DNA of 60,237 nucleotides from the NCBI GenBank assembly GCA_937922745.1, contig CALAJO010000004.1, positions 1 through 60,237 of the forward strand, given 5' to 3'. Each line of letters begins with the position of its first letter. Position 1 is the stretch's first letter. Origin of the DNA: an uncultured cyanobacterium (lineage in GTDB: Bacteria; Cyanobacteriota; Vampirovibrionia; Vampirovibrionales; JAGQHJ01). The notes below the pieces were generated by a model. It saw only the letters and a program-made list of their open reading frames with translations, had not been told where the DNA came from and did not search any database. Positions 1 to 8,959 of the stretch are shown in pieces. Both the position numbers and the translations under genes were made by a program.

Positions 1-1774
1 GTTGTAGCGGAGTGGCGTGGCGGAGGGCGCCGCTGCGAATGAATCTGATAATTCTCGGTAAATCTTCCTTGGCAAACGGGCGGAGTGTGCCATCCAGCTT
101 CACCAATCCATTGGGATCCACTGTGCCTTTTTCGATGCGCACGTTGAGCCCTTTGTTCCAGGCTGTCTGGTCGTACAGGCTGTACATGTTGTGGGACGGA
201 ATCCACATCCGGATATCCGGCTGGCGTTGCTGCATCATGCGCTCCGTATGGCGCCAGGCGGTTTGCTCCAGTATCTGCTGGCGATGCCAGTAGGATGCGT
301 TTGGCCGTCTGCGGCCTTTTTTATCGCGTATGCCCAGGATGTTGGTTTCGGTGTGGGCAATCGGCAGTTGATAGCGGTTCCAATAGTCAACCGCCATACC
401 GTAAAATCCACGGCGGCGGCCGTTCGCCAGGTCATCCGCATAGGCGTGGCGATCGTAGCGTAAAGGCTTGTCCCCTTCCAGCTTGCCGCCTTCGCTCACC
501 ATATAAAAATCCACCCCGAAGACGGTATCGGTCTTCATGGTTTTCCCGTTAAACTCCTGGCTAAAACCCTGGTGCATGTTCCGTAATTCATCCAGCCCGG
601 CGTTCAGCTTGGCTTCATCTTCCGGGTGGCCTGGGCGAACGAACCTGGGGTGCAGGAACTCCCGGTACATTTCGGATTGCTTGTAATCTCCCTTGAGCAG
701 CCATTGCGCACCCAAAATCAAATCGCTGGGTAGGAAGCGGGTAAACTGGTTGAATACGGGGTTATCCGTGCGGTACTCGCACGCTTCGTTATGGATAAAG
801 ACCTTGTCCGGCTTGTGGTTGTCCCGCTTATATCGTTCGATGGCTGTCCTGGAGAGAATAGCCGCCTTGGCAATTAACATGGCGCGCTCGATAAAGAAAT
901 GGTCAAAGTCCGGTTTCGGGCGTTTTTCAGTACTCCAGCCGGGGAAATGCTCGTTCCACATCCCGTTGCTGAACATGTTGGTGACATAAGGCTCATTAAC
1001 AATGGTAATGGCAGCCAGGTCATCGTAATAGCGGGACACCACGGCTTCGGTAAACTTGCCCATATACTCCGGCCATTTTGGGTTCAGGAAGAAGCTCTTG
1101 GATCGATCGCGGTCGTTCCTGAACTCATCGGGTAAGCCAAAGTGCAGCATATCCAGGCTTATTTTAATGCCGGCCTGCTTAAAGGCGTGGAGTACATTGC
1201 CAAAAATATCGAACGATGCCGGATCATCCAGGTTCATCAAGTGGTTCGGCATGCCCAGGCGCAGGTTTTCCAGTTGCAGCTTTTTCATCATGGCCACTTG
1301 CTGTTCCAACGTGCTGGGTTGGTTTTCCCCAGGCAAACGGTACAGGCCGGTCAGGTTCATCTGGCACCAGCGCTGCTTCATGCGGTTAACCGGGTTGCTG
1401 CATTCAATCCCCGTCCAAGGAATTTCCGTGAATGTCTCCGTAAACAGATTGTACGTGCGTTTATTTTCCGCCAGGCGCTGAGCATCGGGAACGGCCAAGC
1501 TATCCGTGCTGGCCATTGGGGGCAAGGTGAGTTGAAAGCGGGCATTTGGCCCCTGGGATTGTCGATACTCCGCCATGATTAACCGCTCCAGATTGGCGGC
1601 TTGTCGTTCCAGGGAGGGTGTTTGCCCATGCCCGAAGCGTACGGTAAGGACATCGGCTGATAAGGGCTTTTGAAATGACGATGGTGATGAATTAAAAGTT
1701 TGATGGGACGGCTTTTGAAGGCGCTTTGCAAATGAGCCTTGCACGCCATGACCAATACCGGTTAATGAAAACAT
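1..1774 (-). CDS. Glycoside hydrolase, GH1-like (clan GH-A), 3' truncated by window
   Basis: The open frame runs without a stop from ATG 1774 to the window edge, giving at least 591 residues, so the C-terminus is missing. A good ribosome site (AAGGAG, about 10 bases upstream) supports the start. The sequence ITIVNEPY (Glu about residue 261) matches the T-x-NEP acid/base motif of family 1 glycosidases, and PIAHTETN (Glu about residue 476) is a plausible nucleophile strand. The spacing between them (~215) is slightly longer than usual in GH1. There is no signal peptide. Instead, the first ~60 residues are Ser/Gln-rich low complexity ending in LTVRFGHGQ, a short tag that recurs in other proteins here. 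The fold assignment is fairly safe; substrate and exact family (GH1 versus another clan A family) are not known. It is divergent from the dehydratase gene at 2043. Confidence 0.7.
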   Translation of the reverse strand, partial: MFSLTGIGHGVQGSFAKRLQKPSHQTFNSSPSSFQKPLSADVLTVRFGHGQTPSLERQAANLERLIMAEYRQSQGPNARFQLTLPPMASTDSLAVPDAQRLAENKRTYNLFTETFTEIPWTGIECSNPVNRMKQRWCQMNLTGLYRLPGENQPSTLEQQVAMMKKLQLENLRLGMPNHLMNLDDPASFDIFGNVLHAFKQAGIKISLDMLHFGLPDEFRNDRDRSKSFFLNPKWPEYMGKFTEAVVSRYYDDLAAITIVNEPYVTNMFSNGMWNEHFPGWSTEKRPKPDFDHFFIERAMLIAKAAILSRTAIERYKRDNHKPDKVFIHNEACEYRTDNPVFNQFTRFLPSDLILGAQWLLKGDYKQSEMYREFLHPRFVRPGHPEDEAKLNAGLDELRNMHQGFSQEFNGKTMKTDTVFGVDFYMVSEGGKLEGDKPLRYDRHAYADDLANGRRRGFYGMAVDYWNRYQLPIAHTETNILGIRDKKGRRRPNASYWHRQQILEQTAWRHTERMMQQRQPDIRMWIPSHNMYSLYDQTAWNKGLNVRIEKGTVDPNGLVKLDGTLRPFAKEDLPRIIRFIRSGALRHATPLQ

Positions 1775-1811
1775 TCTTACCCAACTCCTTAAGCAATTAC
1801 CCCGCTGAAAA

Positions 1812-1819
1812 GCGATCGC
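1812..1819. repeat. HIP1-type octamer GCGATCGC
   Basis: A single GCGATCGC palindrome sits in the divergent intergenic region between the glycosidase and the dehydratase. HIP1 is highly over-represented in many cyanobacterial genomes. One copy in 60 kb is not enrichment, so this is only weak lineage evidence. Confidence 0.4.
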
Positions 1820-2042
1820 CTCAGCTAGCTATTGATATATCAAATACCATATACAGTCAAATCCCCTGATGGTCTAAATTTACAAAACCGTGGGTTAAGC
1901 CAAAACCCTCTCTTCATAGGTTACGAAAAATCCCAAATCGTGTTCACAATGATAGAACATGCGTGTTTCCCAATAAGAAAGGGTCAACTTTGTGGGCACA
2001 ATCAGATACAATCCTGTTAAAGATGTGAGTGAAGATGGAACG

Positions 2043-3014
2043 ATGTTGGATATAACCCTCCAAGAGATTGAACAGGCCACAGAAGAAATCCATTCTGTGA
2101 TGCTGCCTACCCCTCAGTTGAACTGGCCCATTATTTCGCATTATGCAGGGTGCGAAACGTGGGTAAAGCACGAAAACCATACGCCGGTCGGGGCGTTTAA
2201 GGTTCGCGGCGGGCTGGTTTATTTGTCTAACTTAAAACGCAACCACCCGGATATTGAGGGCGTCGTGACGGCAACCCGCGGGAATCACGGGCAAAGCATC
2301 GGTTATGCGGCCAAACGCCTGGGCTTAAAAGCTACCATTGTGGTGCCGTATGGCAACAGCTTCGAGAAAAATGCTGCGATGCGCGCCTTGGGGGTGAATG
2401 TTGTTGAACAGGGCATCGACTTCCAGGGGGCGGTAGAGCATGCCCAGTTTCTGTCAGAAGAACGGGGATTGCATCGTATTCGCTCTTTCGAGCGGGACCT
2501 GGTTCTGGGTGTTTCAACCTACAGTTACGAGCTGTTTAATGCCGTTGCCGACCTCGACACGGTTTACGTCCCAATTGGCATGGGTTCCGGCATTTGCGGC
2601 ATGATTGCCGCAAGGGACGCCATGAACCTGAAAACCAAGATTGTTGGCGTGGTGACGCAAGGGGCGCCTGCCTACGCCCTGTCATTCGCTAAAGGCGTTC
2701 CCGTTTCCACGGAGCAGGCCCAAACTATTGCCGATGGCCTGGCATGTCGCATTCCCGATCCGCAAGCCCTGGCGATGATCTTGAAAGGCGCGGAACGGGT
2801 CGTAACGGTTTCTGATGAAGCCATCCTGACGGCCATTCGCTTGTTTTTTACCGCCACCCATAACGTGGCAGAAGGGGCCGGCGCCGCGGCGCTTGCCGCC
2901 TTGTTGCAGGATCGCGGGCGGTATAAAGGGAAAAAAGTCGGCATTGTTCTTTCCGGCGGCAATATCGATATCCCGCTTTTCCAACGGGCATTACAAGCCA
3001 AACCCCTGCGCTAA
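2043..3014 (+). CDS. Threonine/serine dehydratase-like PLP enzyme
   Basis: A 323-residue fold-type II PLP enzyme. HTPVGAFKVRGG holds the expected Schiff-base lysine (Lys53), and a Gly-rich phosphate-binding loop follows (PIGMGSGICG). This family deaminates L-threonine or L-serine to 2-oxo acids. The protein ends after the catalytic domain and has no C-terminal ACT-like regulatory domain, as in catabolic or unregulated members and in hydroxyamino-acid dehydratases, so threonine specificity is inferred. ATG 2043 gives the usual family N-terminus (MLDITLQEIEQA). A GTG at 1992 would add 17 residues. A TACAAT box at 2007-2012 lies between the two and favours the later start. Confidence 0.75.
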   Translation: MLDITLQEIEQATEEIHSVMLPTPQLNWPIISHYAGCETWVKHENHTPVGAFKVRGGLVYLSNLKRNHPDIEGVVTATRGNHGQSIGYAAKRLGLKATIVVPYGNSFEKNAAMRALGVNVVEQGIDFQGAVEHAQFLSEERGLHRIRSFERDLVLGVSTYSYELFNAVADLDTVYVPIGMGSGICGMIAARDAMNLKTKIVGVVTQGAPAYALSFAKGVPVSTEQAQTIADGLACRIPDPQALAMILKGAERVVTVSDEAILTAIRLFFTATHNVAEGAGAAALAALLQDRGRYKGKKVGIVLSGGNIDIPLFQRALQAKPLR

Positions 3015-3114
3015 TCCTCTTCAAGCCTTCGAATCTCGCTTACCAGGCAAGTCTGTTTGGGTTTCCGTTAAAGGGGCGCTAGTCAACAAGGCGGAGATTA
3101 CCCAGTCATTCAGC

Positions 3115-3143
3115 TTGGGATTTGGGCGGCTTCCATTTACAAT
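3115..3143 (+). promoter_or_regulatory. Predicted glgA promoter (TTGGGA-17-TACAAT)
   Basis: TTGGGA at 3115-3120 and TACAAT at 3138-3143 are separated by exactly 17 bases. The -10 box ends only 10 bases before the glgA ATG, so the mRNA leader would be only a few bases long. Confidence 0.5.
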
Positions 3144-3153
3144 AGAAGGCATC

Positions 3154-4551
3154 ATGAGAATTGTGTTTTGTGCGGCAGAAGCCGCGCCATTTGCAAAAGT
3201 CGGCGGGTTGGGCGACGTGGTGGGAAGCCTGCCTCAGGCCTTAATGCGACAAGGCGATGACGTGATCGTTTGTATCCCGCTTTATGGCAGCATCTCGAAG
3301 GATGACCATCCCTTGTTTGATACGGGGATTCGGGTGCAGATTGAAAAGCATGGCCACACTTACCCGCTTCAGGTGTATGAAGCCATGTTGCCGAACAGTG
3401 AGGTTAAAATCTACTTTTTTGCCAACGAGGAGCTATATGGGCGCTTCAACGAAGTATATCCACAATCCCAGCCGTACTTTGAAGCCCTGCGTTACGAGGT
3501 TTTGGGGCATGGCATCTTCAGCTTCCTAAAGCAGATCAACTGGCAGCCGGATATCTTCCACCTGCACGACTGGCACACTGCTAACATGGCGGTTTTCCTG
3601 AAGGAAGATTATCGTAACGACCCTTTCTTTCAGAATGTCCGTTCGGTCTTGTCGATTCATAATATGGCGTATCAAGGCATTGTGGATGGCACGAACTGGC
3701 TTCGCCTGGGTATTACCTACAGCGATGCGCTGGTCGCGGTTTCCCCCACCTATGCCCGCGAGATCCTGACGCCGGAAGGAGGCGCGGATTTACAGGATGT
3801 GGTGCGCGAGCAGGAGCATAAGCTTGCCGGGGTGGTCAACGGGATTGATATGGCCCTGTTTAATCCCAAAACCGATGTTTTTATCCCCAAGCAGTATGGC
3901 CCGGATACGGCCCAGACGGGAAAAGCTATCTGTAAGAAGGCGCTTCAGGTTGAAGTCGGGCTGGAGCAAACTTCGGATCTGCCGGTCTTTGGCATGGTAA
4001 CGCGGCTGGTGGAGCAGAAAGGGCTCGATTTGATGATGGATGCCTTGCCCCATCTGGCGAACCTGCCCGCGCAGTTTGTGATTCTTGGTTCCGGGATGCC
4101 GGATTACGAGGAGCGCTTTCGGGAGATGAACCAGTTGACGCCGAACATCCGAAGCGTGATTGGTTATAACGTGTCATTGGGGCAGCATATTTACGCTGGA
4201 GCGGATTTATTTTTGATGCCGAGTCGCTTTGAGCCTTGCGGCCTGGGGCAGATGATTGCCTTGCGATATGGCTCTGTGCCGCTGGTACGTAAAACCGGCG
4301 GCCTTGCGGATACGGTGTTCGATGTGGATGCCGAACCCGGCCGCGGCAACGGGTTTGTATTCGAGGACTATACAACCGATGCGCTTTGCCGTACGATTGA
4401 TCGGGCAATTGCACGGTGGCAGCAGCGCAGCCCGGACTGGTGGGACATGGTCCGCCGCGGGATGACCCAGGACTTTAGCTGGGAGCAGAGCGCCAAAGCC
4501 TATCACAACATCTACGAGAGCCTGCATCAACGGTCGTTACAAAGGGCATAA
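3154..4551 (+). CDS. glgA: Glycogen synthase (ADP-glucose type)
   Basis: A 465-residue GT5 enzyme that extends alpha-1,4-glucan from ADP-glucose. The N-terminal KVGGLGDV (Lys15) is the ADP-glucose-binding KxGGL motif. The middle has LHDWHT, and the C-terminal Rossmann half carries PSRFEPCGLGQ followed by the second glycine-rich segment KTGGLADTV. The frame is open back to 2893, but homology begins at MRIVFCAAEAAP, so ATG 3154 is the start. Length is typical for GlgA. A lipid-synthesis gene follows 7 bases downstream, probably cotranscribed. The presence of glgA implies storage of glycogen, which is usual in the cyanobacterial lineage. Confidence 0.95.
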   Translation: MRIVFCAAEAAPFAKVGGLGDVVGSLPQALMRQGDDVIVCIPLYGSISKDDHPLFDTGIRVQIEKHGHTYPLQVYEAMLPNSEVKIYFFANEELYGRFNEVYPQSQPYFEALRYEVLGHGIFSFLKQINWQPDIFHLHDWHTANMAVFLKEDYRNDPFFQNVRSVLSIHNMAYQGIVDGTNWLRLGITYSDALVAVSPTYAREILTPEGGADLQDVVREQEHKLAGVVNGIDMALFNPKTDVFIPKQYGPDTAQTGKAICKKALQVEVGLEQTSDLPVFGMVTRLVEQKGLDLMMDALPHLANLPAQFVILGSGMPDYEERFREMNQLTPNIRSVIGYNVSLGQHIYAGADLFLMPSRFEPCGLGQMIALRYGSVPLVRKTGGLADTVFDVDAEPGRGNGFVFEDYTTDALCRTIDRAIARWQQRSPDWWDMVRRGMTQDFSWEQSAKAYHNIYESLHQRSLQRA

Positions 4552-4558
4552 ACGCATT

Positions 4559-5158
4559 ATGGCAAACTTTATCTCCTTACTCCGCGTCCTCTTATCGCTG
4601 GTGGTGGTTGCGATGCTGTTCTACAAGAGCCAGCCGGTCTACATCGCGGCCTTCTTCCTCACGATTATCGTCATCTGGATGGATGGCCTGGATGGCTATA
4701 TCGCTCGCAAGTTTAACGAGGCCTCCAAGATCGGCGCCGTTATCGATATCCTGGGCGACCGCGTGGTGGAGATGGTCTACTGGATAGCCTTTCTCGGTAT
4801 GGGCTGGGTTTCCGTCTGGATTCCGCTTATTGTCGTCGTCCGTGGCATCCTCGTGGATGGTTTCCGGGCCATTGCATTGGAGCAGGGCTACACGGCTTTC
4901 GGCACCACCAGCATGATGCAATCCAAAGTCGGGGTGTTCCTGGTTAGTTCCCGCGCGAGCCGGTGGTTGTATGCGGTCTTCAAGGCCATTGCCTTCTCAC
5001 TTATCATTCTGGCGTATACACCGGGGCTTCCCGAAAACTGGCTTAACATCATTACGCCGCTGGCTTATCTCTCGGTTTACATTACCCTCTTCTTTTGTGT
5101 CGTCCGCGGCCTTCCCGTTCTCATCGAATCCAAACGCTTTTTTACCGAAGCGAAGTAA
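4559..5158 (+). CDS. CDP-alcohol phosphatidyltransferase (PgsA-like)
   Basis: A 199-residue membrane enzyme with the family signature DGLDGYIARKF...GAVIDILGDR (DGx2AR-x8-Gx3Dx3D) at about residues 41-65, and roughly five hydrophobic segments. Family members transfer a phosphatidyl group from CDP-diacylglycerol to an alcohol, most often glycerol-3-phosphate. The exact acceptor cannot be told from the motif, so no gene symbol is given. It starts 7 bases after glgA on the same strand. Its product would act in the inner membrane. Confidence 0.85.
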   Translation: MANFISLLRVLLSLVVVAMLFYKSQPVYIAAFFLTIIVIWMDGLDGYIARKFNEASKIGAVIDILGDRVVEMVYWIAFLGMGWVSVWIPLIVVVRGILVDGFRAIALEQGYTAFGTTSMMQSKVGVFLVSSRASRWLYAVFKAIAFSLIILAYTPGLPENWLNIITPLAYLSVYITLFFCVVRGLPVLIESKRFFTEAK

Positions 5159-5197
5159 TATACGCGCACCGCTGTTGATATCAAAATCGCCAATGAC

Positions 5198-7174
5198 CTA
5201 GCAGACAATCTCTTCCAGGCTTTTCAGTTGATCGATGGTGCCGATGACCACGAGTACTTGGTTTGCCGAAAGCGGTGTGGAGGGATCCGGCGTAATCTGC
5301 TCCAAACCATCGGCCCCCACAATGGAGAGGATGTTCACGCCGGTCTTTTGGCGCAGGCCCGCATCGGCCAGGGTCATCCCGATAAGCGGGCTGCCTTCGG
5401 GAATTGAAATCCACTCGATCTTGGTGTCCTTAAACACGCTGAACCGTCCGTAACGCGCGCTATCCTGGGTGACGTTGCCGGTGCGCAGCAGGGCCTTGCG
5501 ATTCTCCCGTAACAGGAGCATATAGCTCTCCTTGTCGGTAATGTAGTCGCCAAACAGATCCAAAATGGAGTAGATAAAGCTCATGCTGGTTTCAAACTCC
5601 TCATACACCACTTCGTCCGCGCCAAACGTAAACAGGGATTGCAGGTGGTGCTGATAACGCGAGCGTACAATGCAGTACAGGTTCGGGTTCATTCGGCGGG
5701 CATTCTGTATGGCCAGTTCTGCCGACCGGATATCCGGGATGGTGACGGCAAAGACCTTGGCCTGGTGAATATTGGCGTGGGCCAGCACTTCCGCGTTGGA
5801 GGCATCGCCGAAGACGCAGTGAATCCCTTCCTGCTGAAGCTGCTTCACGGTTTGGATGTTCATCTCGATGATGCGAAAACCGACTTCGTGGGCTTGCAGC
5901 ACCTGCACCAGGTTACGGGCGATGGGGCCATAGCCTGCAATCACCACCTCGTCATTCAAAGGCCGAATGCGCTCGTGAGGAAAGGCCTGCTCGATTTTGT
6001 GCATAATGTTCTGCTGTCGCTCCAGCCACTTTTGGATGCGCGGAACGGCCCGGATCGCGAGCGGCGTCATCAGCATGGTGATAACAATGGAGCTGGTGAC
6101 GGCATTGAGGATGAGCGGGCTGATGGTGCCCGTATTCAGGCCCGTTTGGAGCAGGATAAAGGAGAATTCCCCGACCTGGAAGAGGGACAAAGCAGACCAC
6201 AAAATGGTTTTAAAGGGAAAGCGCAGCAGGTAGATGGCCAGTGCAGTTGTGACCAGTTTGACGGTGATGATCATCGCCGTAAACAGCATGGTCATCGGCA
6301 GGTGGGACAGCAGGAAGCCCACATCCAACAACATCCCCACGGACACGAAAAACACGGTGGAAAAAATATCCCGGAATGGCAGGCTCTCCGCGACAATTTG
6401 GCGGCTGGTGATGCTTTGGCTCAAGGAAAGACCGGCAACAAACGCCCCAACCGCATAGGATAAACCGACCTGTTCCGCCAGGAGCGCGATGACCAAACCA
6501 AAAGCCACCACAAAAACCGAAAAGATCTCCTTGCTGCTGCCCGCCGCAATCTTGTCAATCGTCCAGGGCACAATCCGCCAACTGAGGAAGACGATCGTCC
6601 CCAGGAAAAGCGTGCTTTTGAGCAGAACCCAGGCCAATGACTCCAGAAGGCTGCCTTCCACGCCTTGCCCGGTAAGCAATGGCATAAACGTCATCAGCGG
6701 AACCAACGATAAGTCCTGGACGATCAGGATCCCCATCGCGATCCGGCCATGCGCGGTTTCCATTTCTCCTTCGTCACTCAGCATCTTCAGCACAATTGCC
6801 GTGCTGGAAAGCGCCAAAGCCCCTGCGATAAAGATGGCTGCACGGGTGCTGATGCCAAACAGGTGTAGGCAGAGTGAAAAGGCAATAATGCTGATGCTCA
6901 TCTGTAGCACACCCGCCCAAAGGGAATGGACACGCATCTCCTTGATGCGGGGCAGAGAGAGTTCCGCCCCTAGTACGAACAACAGGAAGATAATGCCGAG
7001 TTCGGCAATGGCATGGATGGTTTCCGTATCGGAGACGATGCCGAAGCCGCCAGGTCCCAGCAAAATCCCGCATAGAATGAACGCTAGCACGCCAGGCAGC
7101 CTGATGAAGTTAAAAAGCGCGCCGACAACACCTGCCACCAGCAGGATCAGGGTGACGCTTTGTATGATAACCAT
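5198..7174 (-). CDS. Cation:proton antiporter, KefB type, with TrkA-N and TrkA-C domains
   Basis: A 658-residue protein. Residues ~1-380 form the CPA2 antiporter domain with about 12-13 membrane helices and the conserved AxGLxLSQS-like loop. A TrkA-N Rossmann domain follows (EVVIAGYGPIARNLVQVL, GDASNAEVL), then a C-terminal TrkA-C domain (IPEGSPLIGMTLADAGL). This architecture is that of ligand-gated K+/H+ or Na+/H+ exchangers such as KefB/KefC and the cyanobacterial NapA-like proteins. ATG 7174 has a strong ribosome site (GGAAGGACCA) 5 bases away, so the TTG at 7210 is unlikely to be used. The ion is inferred. Confidence 0.88.
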   Translation of the reverse strand: MVIIQSVTLILLVAGVVGALFNFIRLPGVLAFILCGILLGPGGFGIVSDTETIHAIAELGIIFLLFVLGAELSLPRIKEMRVHSLWAGVLQMSISIIAFSLCLHLFGISTRAAIFIAGALALSSTAIVLKMLSDEGEMETAHGRIAMGILIVQDLSLVPLMTFMPLLTGQGVEGSLLESLAWVLLKSTLFLGTIVFLSWRIVPWTIDKIAAGSSKEIFSVFVVAFGLVIALLAEQVGLSYAVGAFVAGLSLSQSITSRQIVAESLPFRDIFSTVFFVSVGMLLDVGFLLSHLPMTMLFTAMIITVKLVTTALAIYLLRFPFKTILWSALSLFQVGEFSFILLQTGLNTGTISPLILNAVTSSIVITMLMTPLAIRAVPRIQKWLERQQNIMHKIEQAFPHERIRPLNDEVVIAGYGPIARNLVQVLQAHEVGFRIIEMNIQTVKQLQQEGIHCVFGDASNAEVLAHANIHQAKVFAVTIPDIRSAELAIQNARRMNPNLYCIVRSRYQHHLQSLFTFGADEVVYEEFETSMSFIYSILDLFGDYITDKESYMLLLRENRKALLRTGNVTQDSARYGRFSVFKDTKIEWISIPEGSPLIGMTLADAGLRQKTGVNILSIVGADGLEQITPDPSTPLSANQVLVVIGTIDQLKSLEEIVC

Positions 7175-7357
7175 TGGTCCTTCCACGGTTGCCGTCCTTG
7201 CCTGTTTCAATTCAATACGGCACTATTGTATCCAAGAAAGACAGGCTTGTCTTTGCCGCAGCCTGCACATGCTCATGATTCCGTCAACCTGGCGCTTTTA
7301 TTCCGGGTGGGTTCGGCGCATAATAAGGTTGCCCATAATTCATGTCAATGGCCTTGT

Positions 7358-8959
7358 ATGGAAATTAAGAAAGCACCTGTTATTATCGTCGGTAGTGGTA
7401 TTGCCGGTTTGCTTACCGCCCTTAAGCTCTCGGATGCCGGGGTGTCTTCGCTGGTTGTGACCAAAACCCATCTGAAAGAGAACAGCTCCTGGATGGCCCA
7501 GGGCGGAATTGCAGCCGTGTTGCCGGAAAATACCAGCGACTCGATTGAGCTGCATGTGAAGGATACGATATATGCCGGTGCCGGCCTTTCGGACGAGTCC
7601 ATTACACGATCGGTTTTAAGTGAAGGCTTTCTGGCGATCCAGGATTTGATTAAGCTTGGCGTTCCGTTTGACCGGGTGGATGGCAAACTGGCCTTCACCA
7701 AGGAAGCGGCCCACTCCACGCCGAGAATCCTCCATGCCGGCGGGGATGCGACAGGGCGTTCGGTGCAGGATACCCTCATCCGTAAAACCCTCCAGGATCC
7801 GCATATCGAGGTTCTGGAAGCATGCGTGGCCGTTGGGTTAATGGTAAGGGATAACCGCTGTTATGGCGTCCACGTGGTGAACTATGAAAATCCCGACAAT
7901 TTACAGCAGGTCATCCTGATGGCGCAGCATACCATCCTGGCGACCGGCGGCATTGGGCGGTTGTATTCCCAAACCACCAATCCCCCCATTGCAACGGGCG
8001 ATGGCATTGCGTTGGCTTACGAGGCGGGCGCAAAGATACAGGATATGGAGTTCGTCCAGTTCCATCCTACGGCGTTCCGCTCCGAGCGGGGGGTGGAGTT
8101 CCTCATTTCCGAGGCTCTTCGTGGAGAAGGCGGCATTCTTCGGGATATCAGCGGCCGCGCCTTTGCCAGGGACTATCATCCGGATGGCGAGCTGGCCCCG
8201 CGCGATGTCGTTACCCGGTCAATCTCGTCGCAAATCCGCAAGGATGGCCGTCCCTTCGTGACGCTGGATATCACGCATTTGCCGGTAGAAACCATTGAAC
8301 ACCGCTTCCCGAATATCCTGAAAGCGTGCCAGCAGTTCGGCGTGGATATCCGCACGGATCAGATCCCGGTTTCTCCCGCGGCCCATTACGGGATGGGCGG
8401 CGTGGTTGTGGATACGCTGGGCCAAACCTCGGTGCAAAACCTTTATGCCGTTGGGGAAGTAATTAGCTCCGGACTACACGGCGCAAACCGGCTGGCCAGC
8501 AATTCTCTGCTGGAATGCCTGGTTTTTGCCCGTCGTGTGGCGGCCCATATCGAAACCTATAGCGAAAACCTACCGCTGGAGTTGTTTAATGTCTTTCCGG
8601 CCTTGTCGGAGAGTAAACTGGTATCCCACCAGCCGGAAGCGCTAAAAGCCGCCATTCAACAGCTTCGGGACATGATGTGGCAATATGCCGGTATCCTTCG
8701 CGATGCGGATGGCTTGAAACAGGCTTTGGCGATGATTGCCGCGCTGGAGAAGGAGGCGCACCAAGCAGGATACTTCCATTATGTGCCGCAAGGGTTGGAG
8801 TTTCGGAATATGCTGATTACCAGCCGGTTGATTTGCGAGGCGGCCCTGCTGCGGGAAGAAAGCCGGGGCGCGCAGTACCGCACGGATTTCCCGGAGCTTT
8901 CGCCGGAAGCCCGTCATTATGTCCAGCAAAAACGCCTGGCGGAGGGCGTCAGGCAATGA
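7358..8959 (+). CDS. nadB: L-aspartate oxidase
   Basis: A 533-residue flavoprotein that oxidises L-aspartate to iminoaspartate, the first step of de novo NAD synthesis. The N-terminal VIIVGSGIAGL is the FAD dinucleotide-binding motif. SSWMAQGGIAAV, ATGGIGRLY and GLHGANRLASNSLLEC are hallmarks of the succinate dehydrogenase/NadB flavoprotein family. Length is normal. It overlaps nadC by 4 bases (ATGA), so the two are translationally coupled. The frame extends upstream to 7160, but the FAD motif places the start at ATG 7358. Confidence 0.95.
   Translation: MEIKKAPVIIVGSGIAGLLTALKLSDAGVSSLVVTKTHLKENSSWMAQGGIAAVLPENTSDSIELHVKDTIYAGAGLSDESITRSVLSEGFLAIQDLIKLGVPFDRVDGKLAFTKEAAHSTPRILHAGGDATGRSVQDTLIRKTLQDPHIEVLEACVAVGLMVRDNRCYGVHVVNYENPDNLQQVILMAQHTILATGGIGRLYSQTTNPPIATGDGIALAYEAGAKIQDMEFVQFHPTAFRSERGVEFLISEALRGEGGILRDISGRAFARDYHPDGELAPRDVVTRSISSQIRKDGRPFVTLDITHLPVETIEHRFPNILKACQQFGVDIRTDQIPVSPAAHYGMGGVVVDTLGQTSVQNLYAVGEVISSGLHGANRLASNSLLECLVFARRVAAHIETYSENLPLELFNVFPALSESKLVSHQPEALKAAIQQLRDMMWQYAGILRDADGLKQALAMIAALEKEAHQAGYFHYVPQGLEFRNMLITSRLICEAALLREESRGAQYRTDFPELSPEARHYVQQKRLAEGVRQ

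Noticed and set aside
12-1582. Several plus-strand open frames of 60-146 codons
   Set aside because: They lie opposite the glycoside hydrolase, which has clear catalytic motifs on the minus strand; none has a recognisable motif.
2893-3153. N-terminal extension of the glgA frame
   Set aside because: It overlaps the end of the dehydratase gene and precedes the family N-terminus; a promoter lies just before ATG 3154.
6489-7460. Plus-strand 323-codon frame
   Set aside because: Antisense to the KefB-type antiporter, whose membrane and TrkA motifs are unambiguous.
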